Positions 10,211 through 59,338 of a DNA stretch of 64,000 nucleotides are shown here, in pieces. Location of the stretch: positions 11,825,501-11,889,500 of the forward strand of contig WPIO01000006.1 in NCBI GenBank assembly GCA_009760855.2. The letters run 5' to 3'. The notes below the pieces were generated by a model. It was not told where the DNA came from and ran no database searches. It saw only the letters and a program-made list of their open reading frames with translations. Both the position numbers and the translations under genes were made by a program. Numbering within the stretch: position 1 is the stretch's first letter; the number at the start of each line of letters is the position of its first letter. This stretch comes from Cristatella mucedo. Its lineage: Eukaryota; Bryozoa; Phylactolaemata; Cristatellidae.

Positions 10211-13092
10211 CATAATAATAATAATAATAATTCACTTGATAAAGCGCCCTCAGACAACTCAATCTCTCTCTAGGCGCTTTACCTTTGCTGTAAAGTGAAA
10301 TGCAATTGAATGGTAAGTAAAATCAAGCCTGAAAAACAAACGAGATGAATAATATGGTTAGGGGTGACATGCACAGTGTCCGCATGCAAATGTGGTTAGT
10401 GGCAGCATGCACACTGTCAGCACGCATAAGCACATCAAAGACGAATCACAGGGACCCGCTAAATGCTGTCCTAAATAGGTGTGTTTTTAGGTTCCTTTTA
10501 AATGTGGTCAGGTCAGGGGATGTTTTGACGCAGATCGGGAGGGAGTTCCAGGCTTTGGGACCATATGAACTAAATGCACGGTCTCCAAAGGATTTAAGGT
10601 TTTTATGAGGTATTTCTAGACTGTTGGATTCTGAGAAGCGGGTGGTACGATGCTTGGCCTGATGGGGTAGTATATCTGACAGATAGGCTGGAGCCATAGA
10701 ATGAAGGGACCTAAAAGTGAGCGACAAAACCTTGAAGTCAATCCGTTGCTTGACTGGTAGCCAGTGCAGGTCGGCGAGAAGTGGAGTAATGTGGCAACTG
10801 CGACACTCACGACAGACAAGCCTAGCTGCCGAGTTTTGCACGAGCTGCAATCGCCTGATCGCACATGCTGGTAGGCCAGTAAGCAGTGAGTTGCAAAAGT
10901 CGAGACGGGATGTCACGAATGCATGGACCAACTTAGATGTGGTATCTTTATCTAAACAAGCCCGAATTTTAGCAATGTTATGAAGCTGAAAATAGGCGGA
11001 TTTGACAGTGGAGCTGATATGGTCATCTAACGAGAGGTCGCTTCGGAATATGCCACCTAGATTCCGAGCTGATTCGACAGGAGATATGCTGGCAGAGCCA
11101 ATTTTGAGAGTCAGCCTTACCAATCTCTGGATCACACTGGATTTTCCCATAACTAGTAAGTTAGTTTTATCATCGTTAAGTTTTAGAAAATTTGCTGCCA
11201 TCCATGTGCGGATGTCATCAATGCATGCAGCAAGTGAGTTAAGAGAATTTGAGGTGCTCGAAGGCTGGGAGGGATCAAAGCAAAGGTACAACTGAGTATC
11301 ATCCACATAGAAGTGAAAGCCTAGATTGTGCTTGGCAATCACATCAGCAAGAGGCAGAGTATAAACCGTGAAAAGAACCGGACCTAGCACTGAGCCCTGA
11401 GGTACTCCATATTTCAGAGGTACTTCAGATGATCTTTGTCCATTCACGTCAATACTCTGGAGTCTCTCACTGAGATAGGACCTGAACCACTGCAGAGCAG
11501 TGCCAGTGATGCCCAGGCGAGATGAGAGGCGCTCTAGAAGAACTTTCTGATCGATGGTATCAAAAGCTGCCGAAAGATCGAGCAAAACAAGAAGAGACAC
11601 TCTACCCATGTCCGCATTCCTAAGTAGGTCGTTGTATACCCGAAGCAATGCTGACTCTGTGGAGGGATTAGCTCTAAAGCCAGACTGGAACTTACTAGCA
11701 AGGTGTGAGGTTTCGATATACGAGTTTAGCTGGTCCGCCACGACCCGTTCGAGTGTCTTTGATAGGAATGGTAGAAGGGAGACTGGGAGGTAGTTGCTCA
11801 AGTTCTCTTGGTCAAGTGTAGCTTTCTTGAGAAGTGGCCTGACTACAGCTTTTTTGAAAGGTGCTGGGACATGACCTGAGGCTAATGACATATTAATGAT
11901 GTTGGTTATGCATGGCAGCAGCCGATCAATGCAACGTAGGAGCAGGACAGTGGGAATAGGGTCCAGAGGACTTGTTGTCTTCTTTGATTGAGATACGAAC
12001 TTTAGGACTAGATCACTAGTGACCTGCTTAAATGCAGACATTGAGGTGCTGCCAGGAACCGAGGAACAGCATTCTAGTGGGGAGGTTGTCATCGCAGGGA
12101 TGGATTTCCTGATCTTGTCTATCTTCTGCACAAAGAATCGAGAGAAGCGATCGGCTAGATCATCATTAGGATCATCAGGTAAGGAGCTAATCTGGGAACG
12201 GTTGAGGAGATGGTTTATTGTCGACATCAGCATTTTTGGATTGTGCATCTGTGATTCAACAATGTTTTTATAAAAACTAGACTTAGCCTTTGCTAGGATC
12301 GATTGGTACAACCTACAGTAGTCTTCATATGCCTGTCGATGGACAGTTAGTCCGGATATTTTGTATGCCTTTTTAAGCTTTCGTTTAGTAGACTTGGCTA
12401 GTTTAATGTCTGTGGTAAACCATAGGCCGTCTGGGCGGGGGCACACAGTGGGCTTTTTCAGAGGGGCAAACTCGTCTAGGGTGTCAGCTAGTGTCGTGTT
12501 GAAGCTATCTACCAATGATGACAGATCGGAGGGAGGATTGAGCAGCAGAGGTGAAGCAGATGTTCTCGCACGGACAGCATCGATGTCAAGGGTCTTGAGG
12601 TTTCGCGATTCACAGGTTATTGTAAAGGAGGATGTGGGCACACACTGTAGATTGAATGAGATCTGCATGTGGTCAGATAAGCATGATTTGGTAATAATTG
12701 GTGATGACAGAGTGCAGTTACATGAGAAAATCTGGTCGAGTGTGTGACCCTTGATGTGGGTAGGACCATGCACATGAGTCACAAGAGATAATGAGTCTGT
12801 CAATGTACGAAATTCGGTGCTGAAAGCGTCAGATAAGTTATCAAAGTGAACGTTGAAATCACCCATAACGACGAAGGATCGATTTCTTGCACACAGAATC
12901 GAAATGAGATCGGAGAAATCTGAGATAAAGGAGGATTTGGTACCTGGTGGGCGATTGACTACTGCCACTATCGGTAGCTTGTTTTCGGGTGAGACCAAGA
13001 CAATTGATTCAAAAGACTGCTTCGAGGGTACCGCAAATGGCTTGAAGTTGAATTTCGAGCGCACGACAATAGCAACTCCACCTCCAGTTTTG
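10211..13092 (-). mobile_element. LINE-A copy A2, long and young, 5'-truncated in the endonuclease domain
   Basis: About 2.9 kb on minus, flanked by the perfect 9-bp duplication AGCTATAAT. The 3' end carries an ATT-type tail (10211-10232) and the conserved stem-loop. The 5' junction falls inside the apurinic-type endonuclease domain, at TGGGVAIVVRSKFNFK. The 872-codon frame is open throughout. With A1, this is one of the two youngest-looking LINE-A copies in the window. Confidence 0.92.
10446..13064 (-). CDS. LINE-A ORF2-like polyprotein: endonuclease (partial) plus reverse transcriptase
   Basis: 872 residues without a stop. The AP-type endonuclease lacks its N-terminus, but VMGDFN (66-71), GHTLDQIF (106-113) and LSDHMQI (129-135) are visible. 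A linker leads to the RT, which starts near 399: motif A DLSAAFDTID, motif B YGVPQGSVLGP and motif C at 586-589. Compared with copy A1 there are about two dozen substitutions over 474 residues. Two are notable: catalytic YADD is YVDD, and the conserved NYRPVS is NYLPVS at about 424-429. YVDD is tolerated in some reverse transcriptases, but loss of the Arg may harm activity. The annotated Met is internal to the truncated domain, so this is not a complete protein. Confidence 0.88.
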   Translation of the reverse strand: MRSKFNFKPFAVPSKQSFESIVLVSPENKLPIVAVVNRPPGTKSSFISDFSDLISILCARNRSFVVMGDFNVHFDNLSDAFSTEFRTLTDSLSLVTHVHGPTHIKGHTLDQIFSCNCTLSSPIITKSCLSDHMQISFNLQCVPTSSFTITCESRNLKTLDIDAVRARTSASPLLLNPPSDLSSLVDSFNTTLADTLDEFAPLKKPTVCPRPDGLWFTTDIKLAKSTKRKLKKAYKISGLTVHRQAYEDYCRLYQSILAKAKSSFYKNIVESQMHNPKMLMSTINHLLNRSQISSLPDDPNDDLADRFSRFFVQKIDKIRKSIPAMTTSPLECCSSVPGSTSMSAFKQVTSDLVLKFVSQSKKTTSPLDPIPTVLLLRCIDRLLPCITNIINMSLASGHVPAPFKKAVVRPLLKKATLDQENLSNYLPVSLLPFLSKTLERVVADQLNSYIETSHLASKFQSGFRANPSTESALLRVYNDLLRNADMGRVSLLVLLDLSAAFDTIDQKVLLERLSSRLGITGTALQWFRSYLSERLQSIDVNGQRSSEVPLKYGVPQGSVLGPVLFTVYTLPLADVIAKHNLGFHFYVDDTQLYLCFDPSQPSSTSNSLNSLAACIDDIRTWMAANFLKLNDDKTNLLVMGKSSVIQRLVRLTLKIGSASISPVESARNLGGIFRSDLSLDDHISSTVKSAYFQLHNIAKIRACLDKDTTSKLVHAFVTSRLDFCNSLLTGLPACAIRRLQLVQNSAARLVCRECRSCHITPLLADLHWLPVKQRIDFKVLSLTFRSLHSMAPAYLSDILPHQAKHRTTRFSESNSLEIPHKNLKSFGDRAFSSYGPKAWNSLPICVKTSPDLTTFKRNLKTHLFRTAFSGSL

Positions 13093-13101
13093 AGCTATAA
13101 T
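13093..13101. repeat. target-site duplication, right copy (AGCTATAAT)
   Basis: Identical to 10202-10210. It marks the 5' junction of LINE-A copy A2. Confidence 0.75.
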
Positions 13102-14154
13102 TCCTCTGCCGACTTTGATCAGCTAAGATCGGCTTATTGGGTGACCTAATTTGTAAAGAAGCAGAAGGACATTTGCGGCCTTGATCCTCACCGCTTGTAG
13201 TCAAACGTATGGAAGTGCCTGCTGAAGGACTCAGACCCGCGACCCGTGTCGTGAAGGGCGAGCGTCACACCCCTAGGAAGAGACCCGGAGTATCGCGCGG
13301 CCCCAGAGTTGCGTTCGCAATATCTTCTTGCGAGGTTCCGGCTCTGGCCCCTCGACAGTTTATAAAGATCCCCTACCTCGCATTATCTTGAACGCGGCAT
13401 TCTGCAGCATCGTCCTGCGCTTTGCTTTCACGCTGCAGCTGTAGTTAATTGTTCCAGCTTCAGTTTGCAAAACCGCATTGTGACTCGGTAGCGATCCTGG
13501 GCCCTATCGACTGTCAACCGACCGAAACCGTCTTTTCGAGCGAACAATTCAACACCGAAATCTGTCGCAGAAGACAGCAGCTGCACAGAGAGTCTCGTCA
13601 CCCGGCAAAATCTTCGCCGAACGCTACCAGCCCGAGCTGCGGCGCACGCGCGACTGCACTTGAGCCGAGCATCAAAGCCAATAGGCCGCTGCACGTCTAA
13701 TCGTCATAACTGATTTTCACCTGCCTCACTGTCGTCCGAAGCCTAGACTTTCCTTAAATGTGCTTAATAATATGTAAAAGAAATAAGCGGCTAAGAGAAA
13801 ATAGAAAATAGGGTTGAACGAGCGGCCAAGCCCAGCGAATGTGGCTTTCACCGTGTCTCGGTTCGAAGTGGGAAGTGTGCGCCTAGTTGGTCGCTCTCGT
13901 GAGCCAACTTCTGGTCTCTGGCACCGCGAGAGGGCATCTGCTAAACACTCAAACGTACCGATCGACAATTGATTAGGCGGCTATGCATTGAGATTGGTAG
14001 TAAGTCGATTGATTGATAACTGCCGACTTATGCGCTTGGCCCATCCGGCATTTTGAATTGCCTCTTGCGATAGAAAGCGCGCACACGCCGATCCTCGGGA
14101 TGATCGCCGTGTCGTCTTGGCGAGAACCAAGCTCCACGCAGTATTTGGAAATTG
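13102..14154. other. no gene; possible SINE-head scrap
   Basis: No coding motif is seen. At about 13227-13275 the sequence resembles the reverse complement of a SINE head (GACTCAGACCCGCGACC, then a GTCGTGAAGGGCGAGCG block), but it is too short to assign. Confidence 0.35.
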
Positions 14155-14246
14155 AAATTTCTCTCTCGACGTCGAAGGAACTGAAAGTTCTCTAGCGAGC
14201 GAATTTCTCTCTCGACGTCGAAGGAACTGAAAGTTCTCTAGCGAGC
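14155..14246 (+). repeat. 46-bp near-perfect tandem duplication
   Basis: Two adjacent copies (14155-14200 and 14201-14246) differ only at the second base. Each contains CTCTCGACGTCGAAGGAACT. Confidence 0.9.
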
Positions 14247-15055
14247 GACTGAGCCGGTTATCGTATGCAAAATGAAGTAGCCTCGAATCGCTCTCGCTGC
14301 GTTAGAAACGTCCGCGGCTGCTTCAAGGATTTTTTTTATGAAAAGGAATTATAAAGGCATGGCAAAAATAAACGAAAATAAAAACTAACCTGTAATTGAT
14401 AGGTAGACAGCCTGACTGACGTTCACTGTTATGTGCTGAGCTCTACGTCAAATGCAAAGCGCCGCGGCTGCTTACCTTAACATTTCACTGCCGGGAAAGC
14501 CGCGTGTATTCTTTAGTTTTTTAGGGAAGGGCCGAGCGATAGCTTCTTCAAGTAAATAACTGGCGCTTCTTGGAAAGCTGGTTAAGATACGTAAGATACA
14601 CACACACCTTCAGTCTTTTGCTTGCGCTGCTGATAGCGGCTGCATGAACAAAGACGACCGTTGAAGAAATCTTTCTATCTAATCTGGTTCGCGTACTTCA
14701 AATCGGTGGCCTCACAGCCGTAGAGCTAAGTACGATGCTTGCTGCTTACGTTGTCTTGCCTTAGTACGAGCACCCGGTCCTTGGTTTGAAGGACGTTTTG
14801 ACCAAGTCTTCCAGTAAACATAAAAGATAAATCTGGCTTTTAAGAATTGAAATGCTTTGAAAATCAGCCCGGAGGAATTAGCCTTTCCATGGAGCCAAGC
14901 TCATGCATCGTGTTCAGCACACATAAGATGCATAGAAACGAATTCAGTTCTCCGAAGGCACGGTTAAAATGTACTAATTAATATCATCATCACCAGCACC
15001 GTTCATATGGTGCGTGGCTGAGTAGGAAAGTGAAAATTTGAGCGGCTACATATCA
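14247..15055. other. no gene recognised
   Basis: A short AC run occurs near 14598. Nothing else is supported. Confidence 0.35.
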
Positions 15056-15057
15056 AT

Positions 15058-15215
15058 TAGGGCTGTGATAGCCCAGGAGGTCAGGTGCTTGCTTTATGCA
15101 ACCGATATCGTTGGTTTTAATCTTGCAGTGGGCGATCCTTTGTTGTTAACTGGGGACAGCCATTAAGGCTGTCCTGCCGCTAACAGCAGTTCACTGCCGT
15201 AGACTCGCTTCTTTG
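15058..15215 (+). mobile_element. SINE2 copy (tRNA-derived)
   Basis: It begins GCTGTGATAGCCCAGGAGGT, matching the head of the copy at 29690. A decayed B box (GTTGGTTTTAATCTTGC) and the shared GCAGTGGGCGATCCTTT block follow. The 3' half has diverged. Confidence 0.65.
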
Positions 15216-16420
15216 AGTCATTGTATTTCCATCCCGGGAGCAACGCTGCGCCATTCTGCCGTTGACGCAAGTGCTCCAACTTGCCACACGTGGCGCAAGT
15301 GCGCCATCTTGCAGCGTGGCGGACTTTCTCGCTTTAACGAGAAGTGATGCAAAGATGCTGAAAAATAATTTAATTTAGTTTTCTTTTAGTATTAATCACT
15401 GGTTCATATAATTCATTTGTTTTAGTTGTGCGTAAGAATTCCTTAAGGAGCCATAGACGTTTTTGGACATGATTGTCCACTACTTAAGGGAAAATTGAAT
15501 GCCCGAGGGTGAAGATGATGTGCATTGGTACTTCAAAATATGCACCTCTCTAGTAGCAAGTCTTTTTTGCTAAAGATTCAGTAATGGTGATTTTAAAATT
15601 GTTTACCTCTCGTAGGGCCGAGCTCTGACTTTGCATAAAAAACTCGTTAAAGCGTTGACGCCGCAGGTGTTCTAGTCCACATTGTAAACGGCACAGTCTG
15701 CTTTTACCAAGTCGTTTAAAGACGGTTGGATGGCTGGCATGAGATGTTTCACTCTCAAGCTCCTAGCCAGAACCTAGGTTGAAGAATTCGTAAAAGATAG
15801 CGCCTAGGGAGCAAATAAACATTTTGGAAGAATTCAAATGCCGTCATATAGCAACCGAATTAGAACCATGCAATTAATGCTATCAAGAAATGAGCACAGT
15901 AAATCACACTTAGCAGATGTACACTGCACAATATTGCGCTTTGCTTAATACTTTGCTTTATTCGGTCAGGAATGCTTTTCTATTTTCGGTTTTTCAGGAT
16001 TTGTAGTACATTTATTTTCAGCTTTATGGTGCCTGAATCAGGCCATCAAATTTTGTTGGGTGCCACACAAGTTTTTAATCCCTAAAGATTATTATTAAAA
16101 GTGCCTAAATCAGCACTAATTTTTTCACTGGCTGATTAAAAGTCGTGACCAGCTCCCGTGTTCCTTAGGCGGAGCCTCAGTCTCAATTAATTCCTATTCT
16201 CGAAGACAGTCGTTGCTCCTATGGGATTACTGTATATGATGGGTCGTTTCGGAGCTGCGTATGAGTATTCATTGACGAATGAGCAGCATACTTCTGCCTC
16301 GTACAAAGGTCACAATGAATGATGGTACTCGTGTTCAGCCGCAGCCTTAGTACAGCACAGATCCGTTGGACGTAGCAGCCGAGCGGTTGCACGTGACCTA
16401 CCAGTGACGTTGCAGCTGCG
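15216..16420. other. no gene recognised
   Basis: AT-rich and unstructured, with no supported feature. Confidence 0.35.
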
Positions 16421-16423
16421 AAG

Positions 16424-17760
16424 GTAATGTAATGCATATCTATCAGTCAACTCCAAAAAGCCATAACGGCTATGTGGGTGTTACGCAGGAGAGTTTTTCG
16501 TAGCCCACTCACTACCGCAGTGGCTCTCGGTACTAATTTGATAGCCAACAGACTTCATCTCACGCAACCAAGAGAAAGTGGGAAGTGGGGGGGGAGAGCA
16601 GTTGAGGTAGTGAGTAACACGGTCGTAGCAGCACAGGACGGCTGGAAAAGATGCGCCATAGTCGGCAGCAGGAGAGTGTAGTTGTCGTTGCGTAAGAATT
16701 GTGGAAGCGAGTTCCACAGTCTGGGACCTCCAGAGTACATGCTTCTGTCGCCAACGGTCTGTAAGCAGAGGAATAGAACAGCTAATGTTTGGTCCACCCA
16801 GGACCTGAGGGTCGGAAGAGGCTAAAACTGATGCAGCAGTTCGGCTAGGTATGGAGGAGCTAAGCCGTGGCTGGCCTAGTGGGTCAGCTTAAGAAATTTT
16901 CTCTGTATTCGTTGATCAACCGGCAGTCATCCTAGCTCTTTTCAGAGACGGATAAACATGGTTAAACCTATGGAATGTGGAGAATAGCTTGGCAGAAATA
17001 TTCATAGCCAGCTGAAATTGCCTAGTGGCATTTTTTGGTATCCCAACTAAAAGGGAAAACCATAATCTAGCCGAGTCAAAACTAAGGAGCTTTTTAAATC
17101 TTTTGCAGGCCACTGTGGAAGACAGTAATCCTAATCTTAGCAAGGGATCGGATGCGATGGCTAACTGTACAAACAGTCTTCTGAATGATGCTTTCAAAAT
17201 GTAGGCAGTTGTCGAAGACGACACCTGCATTCCAAGCACGTGGTGATGGTTGCACAGCAGCATCATCTTTTTGAAGAGCGAGCCTCCTAGTCCAGCCACA
17301 CGCTTAGGAGGTCCTGTGAGCAGCAGTTCAGTCTTATCGTCGTTTAGTTTCAAAACATTTTCCGAAATCCGGGATCAAATATCGGCAAGGGAAGCATCCA
17401 GTTTATCAGTTGCAGCAGCAGATTCGGCTGGTTAGAATATAAAATACAGCTGAGTATCATCAGCGTAAAATCGATATTATTTTCCACGGGCCTTAGTTAA
17501 TTTTACCAGAGTTCCAGAATAAATGGAGAAAAGCAACGAACCGAGGGTGGGCCCTTGAGAGACTCCACGGGTGACTGGTTAGCTGGATGAAGCCTGACCT
17601 CCTAACAACACGGATTGAACACGATCAGATAAGTATGCTTTAAACTAAACCAGTGCCTTTTCTTCTAGACAGATCGGCGTTGTCAATCAGTCGAGTAGGA
17701 AATTCATGATCAATGGTGTCGAAGGCATTTGTTATTATTATACTTACTAACTAGAAGGCA
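16424..17760 (-). mobile_element. LINE-B copy (second L2/CR1-like non-LTR family), decayed
   Basis: Read on minus, a reverse transcriptase can be followed through stops and frameshifts: NAFDTIDHEF (motif A), RFYADDTQLYF (motif C, near 17455-17475) and LKLNDDKTELLL (about 17320-17355), then the C-terminal GPRLWNSLPQFLRND block (about 16690-16730). The 3' UTR ends at 16424 in a TACATTAC-type tail. The ORF segment 16916-17353 is the longest open part (145 residues). It is distinct from LINE-A at the nucleotide level and in its 3' end. Confidence 0.85.
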
Positions 17761-17884
17761 GACGACGACTCCCTCTCGGATGAGTTACTAAGGATTTCTC
17801 ACTAGTGTGAGGCTCGATGCAAAAATGAATTGAAAAAACTCACTCGCATATGAAGTGACTAGGCACATTTGCATATCTGGATGC

Positions 17885-18055
17885 CTCGATGGTTTGTGCC
17901 AGTGGTTAAGGGGCTCGCCCCGACCAAGTTCAAGGTTAACGCAGCTGCTGACCGAGGTCGTGGGATGGAACCCCACGGTATGTGTGAAGCGCCTGAATAG
18001 AAATTAAGTTCAAATAAGTCTCTATGCAGATTAATTGCATTTTATTATTTTTAAT
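17885..18055 (+). mobile_element. SINE1 copy (tRNA head, LINE-A-type tail)
   Basis: An A-box-like segment (CAGTGGTTAAGGGGCTCG, 17899-17916) and a B-box-like segment (GTGGGATGGAACCCC, about 17960-17974) are present. The tail GTGTGAAGCGCCTGAATAGA is the one shared with LINE-A. The distal strand of the stem-loop has decayed. Confidence 0.75.
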
Positions 18056-18132
18056 TTTGTAGGAAACTTATACCAATCGGTCAAAACATAGTAGCTGAGC
18101 CTATATTGGCACCCTGAGAAAGCAGTACTGCA

Positions 18133-18335
18133 TAGATAGATAGATAGATAGATAGAGAGACATTGAGAGACACAGAGAGAGACAGAGACAGAGAGACAGA
18201 GACAGAGAGAGAGAGACAGAGAGACAGAGAGACAGAGAGACAGAGACAGAAAGAGAGAGACAGACAGAGAGACATAGAGACAGACAGACAGACATACAGA
18301 GACAGACAGAAAGAGAGACAGAGAGACAGAGGGAC

Positions 18336-18385
<50 letters not shown>
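18133..18385 (+). repeat. GATA/GACA/GA purine microsatellite
   Basis: Begins with about six TAGA units, continues as mixed GACA and GA repeats, and ends as a pure (GA)n run. The serine/leucine-rich reading frames on minus are artefacts of this tract. Confidence 0.95.
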
Positions 18386-18386
<1 letters not shown>

Positions 18387-19555
18387 TACATAGAAAGCAG
18401 AGAGGGTGGCAAACGTGAGAAAGGGGGAGCTGAAAGCCCACACCATCTGGATGAAAGGTAGAGCTGGATTGCTAGGTTTCCGTTCAAACTCTTCCTTCGC
18501 CGATGAGGGCTTGTTCTAGCAGCTCTCCCAGTTGACCCGAGCGCTTCCGGTTAAATAATCTGGCTAGACAGCTAAACCTAATCATGTCAATGGATGAAGG
18601 ATGTATCTTTGTGTCCTCGTCTTTCTGGACTGCTTTAGGACGCGACGAGAGCAAAGCCAAGAAATTCGGACCCATCAAGCCTCTAGATCTTTTTAACAAA
18701 TGCCCGGGAGGGGCGCCGCCATGCTCCAGGAGCGACTCTGAAGATCTTCGGAGGGCTAAGCGCCTTCCTGGAGCGGATTCGTGCAATCGCTCCAGAAAAA
18801 TTTTAATCAGCAGGAACCGTTGTTTCATTTAACAGCAGCTAGCGCTCCGCAGCGGCTACTGGTCATAGGATAGGAATGCTTCAGAGGCGGCTTCTCGCGG
18901 CAGCATCTCTTCAGCGTCCGAGTTCCGAGTTGGTCTCTTGGGGTTAGCCCGAGAGCTTATAGAGAGGTTACCCCAAGTTACTTCTGGAATTGCCGGTAAA
19001 CTTACCATTACCTTTAACAGATGAAGCGCTTTCCTGGAGCGGATTCGAAATATTGCCCGAGTAGCTGCAAAATGAACCCCTTTGCTGAATTTAACTGGCG
19101 CTAGAAAAGCTGCTAACGCATGAGGGCGCCTTGTTCGTGCAAGTCCGGGGCAGTGTGAATTTCCGGAAAGGGGCTGTCGTCGTTTTTCAGGCGATGATTC
19201 TTCTTACCGAGTAGCTAAGAGTGCATTCTGCATAAAACATTTTAGTGCAATCATTGATTAAGTACAATTTGTTGCAGCAGGGTTTCAATTTTTAAAAAAA
19301 AGGACGAGCTGTTTTGTCGTTCTATCTCGATCTCGCTTTTTGTTTGGAGCGTTCATTGGACAGTTTCAAAGATATGCACTAGAATGTGTGGAATTGGGCT
19401 CTTCATTTTCGAGAGAAGATTCTAATAGGACTGAAACAACACAACTCAAATGAAATTCATGTTAATATGACATTTTTGCAGAAGTAGTTCCAATTTCCTG
19501 TCCATAACACCAAATAGTCAAGGTGGAAATTGCAATGTAATGAAATTTAGTCCGT
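18386..19555. other. intergenic; contains a diverged local duplication
   Basis: AAGCGCYTTCCTGGAGCGGATTCG appears at about 18758-18782 and again at about 19024-19047, with some similarity continuing downstream. No gene is recognised in either copy. Confidence 0.5.
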
Positions 19556-19559
19556 TCAG

Positions 19560-19990
19560 CAACTCTGAAAGCTCCAAGTGGGTGTTACGATGGAGCGCTT
19601 ACTCGTCCTAAGCGAATTTTGGTGCAAAACCGGTAGCCAACATACTTTCTCTCAAGCAACGGAATGAAGTGCGATCAACATGGCTGGGTCAGGAGGGAAG
19701 GTAAGTGAGTAGTTTTGAAGTAGCATGGCAGGTCAGAACGGCCGAAGGAAATGTACCCCAGTCAGCAAACGTTTTTTGCGTGCGAATTATGGAAGTGAAT
19801 TCCACAGTCACTTGAGCTTCTACAGTGCTAAGGTAATTCTTTAATTTTTAGGGAGAACAGGTATAGAGGGATAATGTCAGAAATATACTAAACAATAAAC
19901 AGATATTGACATTACCCGAGCAGCACCATTTAACAACACTCATGCGGCTTCATGTATGCTGGTAAGCACATCAATCAACAGTTCACAGCT
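19560..19990 (-). mobile_element. old LINE-B 3' relic
   Basis: Blocks collinear with the LINE-B 3' end are recognisable (AGTGGGTGTTACG, GGTAGCCAACA, AATTATGGAAGTGAATTCCACAGTC), but with more substitutions than in the copies at 20.7 and 53.8 kb. Confidence 0.6.
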
Positions 19991-20351
19991 GTACGTGCTT
20001 TTTCAGATAGTGACGTTGCATTGCCTTTAACTAAAGAGATGAAAAGAGTTTTTCGATCTAAGACGCGGTCAGTACCTAAGGAGCTACTTCCTGAGACTTT
20101 TAAGTGCATGTTTGTTTAACTTCCACCAGCTCGTCCACAGATAGATTAGATATGTAGTGAAACGCGACAAGTAAAATAAACACTGCTTTTGGGCGAGCCA
20201 TCGACAAACAGAATGAGGCAAATGCCAGGGCGGCTGAAGTACGCGAAGCCCTCAGTAGCAGTGAAACTTTCACTTCGGACAGAGCTCGTACAGTCTTCGA
20301 GAGTTACGACTGCGAAAAATCTGCTCGCGAAAGAGCGAGCACGATGCTAAA

Positions 20352-58096
<37,745 letters not shown>

Positions 58097-58158
58097 GTAA
58101 GTTTTGTGCCAATATCTTTGTCTGTAGTCTCAACAAAGACAAAGATCAGCTGGCCATT

Positions 58159-58262
58159 ATGTAACGTAATGCATCTCCGTCTGTAACTCCGCAAAGCCAT
58201 AAGGACTATGCGGGTGCTACACTGGAGGTTTTTGTATAGCACCCTTACAGCTCAAGCGGCCG
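58159..58262 (-). mobile_element. LINE-B 3' terminal fragment
   Basis: About 100 bp of the LINE-B end (GTAACGTAATGCATCTCCGT on plus), strongly 5'-truncated. A 16-bp direct repeat, GTCTGTAGTCTCAACA, lies on both sides (58120-58135 and 58271-58286) but does not abut it. Confidence 0.8.
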
Positions 58263-59204
58263 ATAATTTAGTCTGTAGTCTCAACAGAAAATTGACATCA
58301 ATGAGCTATTAAGCTGCGTAGGCTTCTGTGGCCATTGCAATCCCTGATCGTCGTCAATGTGACTTAAATGGCTGGGAAATAATCGACAAACCATGAAAGC
58401 ACAGGTCAGAAGTTAACGGAATTTGTTGAAAGCTAGTTAAAAAAGCCAGTTATGAAACACTGAGCTCAGAGCAAAAGGCGGCAATAATTTGCAGCATTCC
58501 GAACAGTGAACTATCTGCACAGACAAGCAGCCTTGCTGTGTTAGACACCGCAAGAGTTCTACCCGGCAGGTAAAAACCTTTGCAGAAACTGTGAATCCTG
58601 GCGTGGTCACACATCTAAACTATTTTATCTACGTAATGGCAAACTAAGAGAATGACGGACATTGAGATTCGGACAGAGATGCTCAAGCGAGATTAAAGAT
58701 GGTCAATGTGGACTCTGTGATCATTAGTATCAAATGATGCCGAAAGATCAAGCAGGACAAGCAGAAAGACTACACCCAAGTATGCATTCATTAAAAAGTA
58801 CAACCTAAGTAATGCTGACTCTGTGAAGTGATTATTTCTAAACCCGGACTGTAATTTACTTGCTGAGTTTGAGGTCTCAGTATAAGAGTTCAGTAGGTAT
58901 GCCACAACTTTTTCTAGTGTCTTTGATAGGAACGGTGGAGGTGAGACTGGACGGAAACTGCTCAAGTATTCTTGGTTTACCATTGGTTTTTTAAATTAGT
59001 GGCCTGACTACAGCCTTTTTGAAATGTGCACGGATCTGACCTGAGTCTAGGGACATATTTATCATGTTAGCTATGCATAGGAGCAGCAGATCTAAGCGTA
59101 ATAGAAGTCGAACCGTGGGAATAGGGTATAAGGAACTAGTAATCTTCTTTGACAGGGAGACAAATTGCATGATAAGGTCCCTTGAGGCCTCCTTAAAAAG
59201 AAAT

Positions 59205-59338
59205 ATATAATTCATTTGTATAGCGCCCAAAGAGAACTTAATCTCTATTCAGGCGCTTCACATATGCCTCGGGGCTCGAGCCCACATCCTCAGCCAGACC
59301 TTGGTTGGGGTGAGCACCTTAACCACTGGACCAAGTCC
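59205..59338 (-). mobile_element. SINE1 copy inserted in LINE-A
   Basis: On plus: ATTCATTTGTATAGCGCCCA, the stem-loop at 59222-59257, CATATGCCTCGGGGCTCGAG (B-box region on minus) and CACCTTAACCACTGGACCAA (A-box region). TCCTTAA/TCCTTGA lies at both junctions with LINE-A, a likely short target duplication. This is the clearest SINE1 in the window. Confidence 0.88.

Noticed and set aside
18031-18487. Ser/Leu-rich open reading frames on minus
   Set aside because: They are artefacts of the GA/GACA microsatellite; three overlapping frames show the same pattern.
18484-18832. Opposed open frames of 114 and 82 codons
   Set aside because: Each is the shadow of the other, neither has a recognisable domain, and part of the region is a diverged local duplication.
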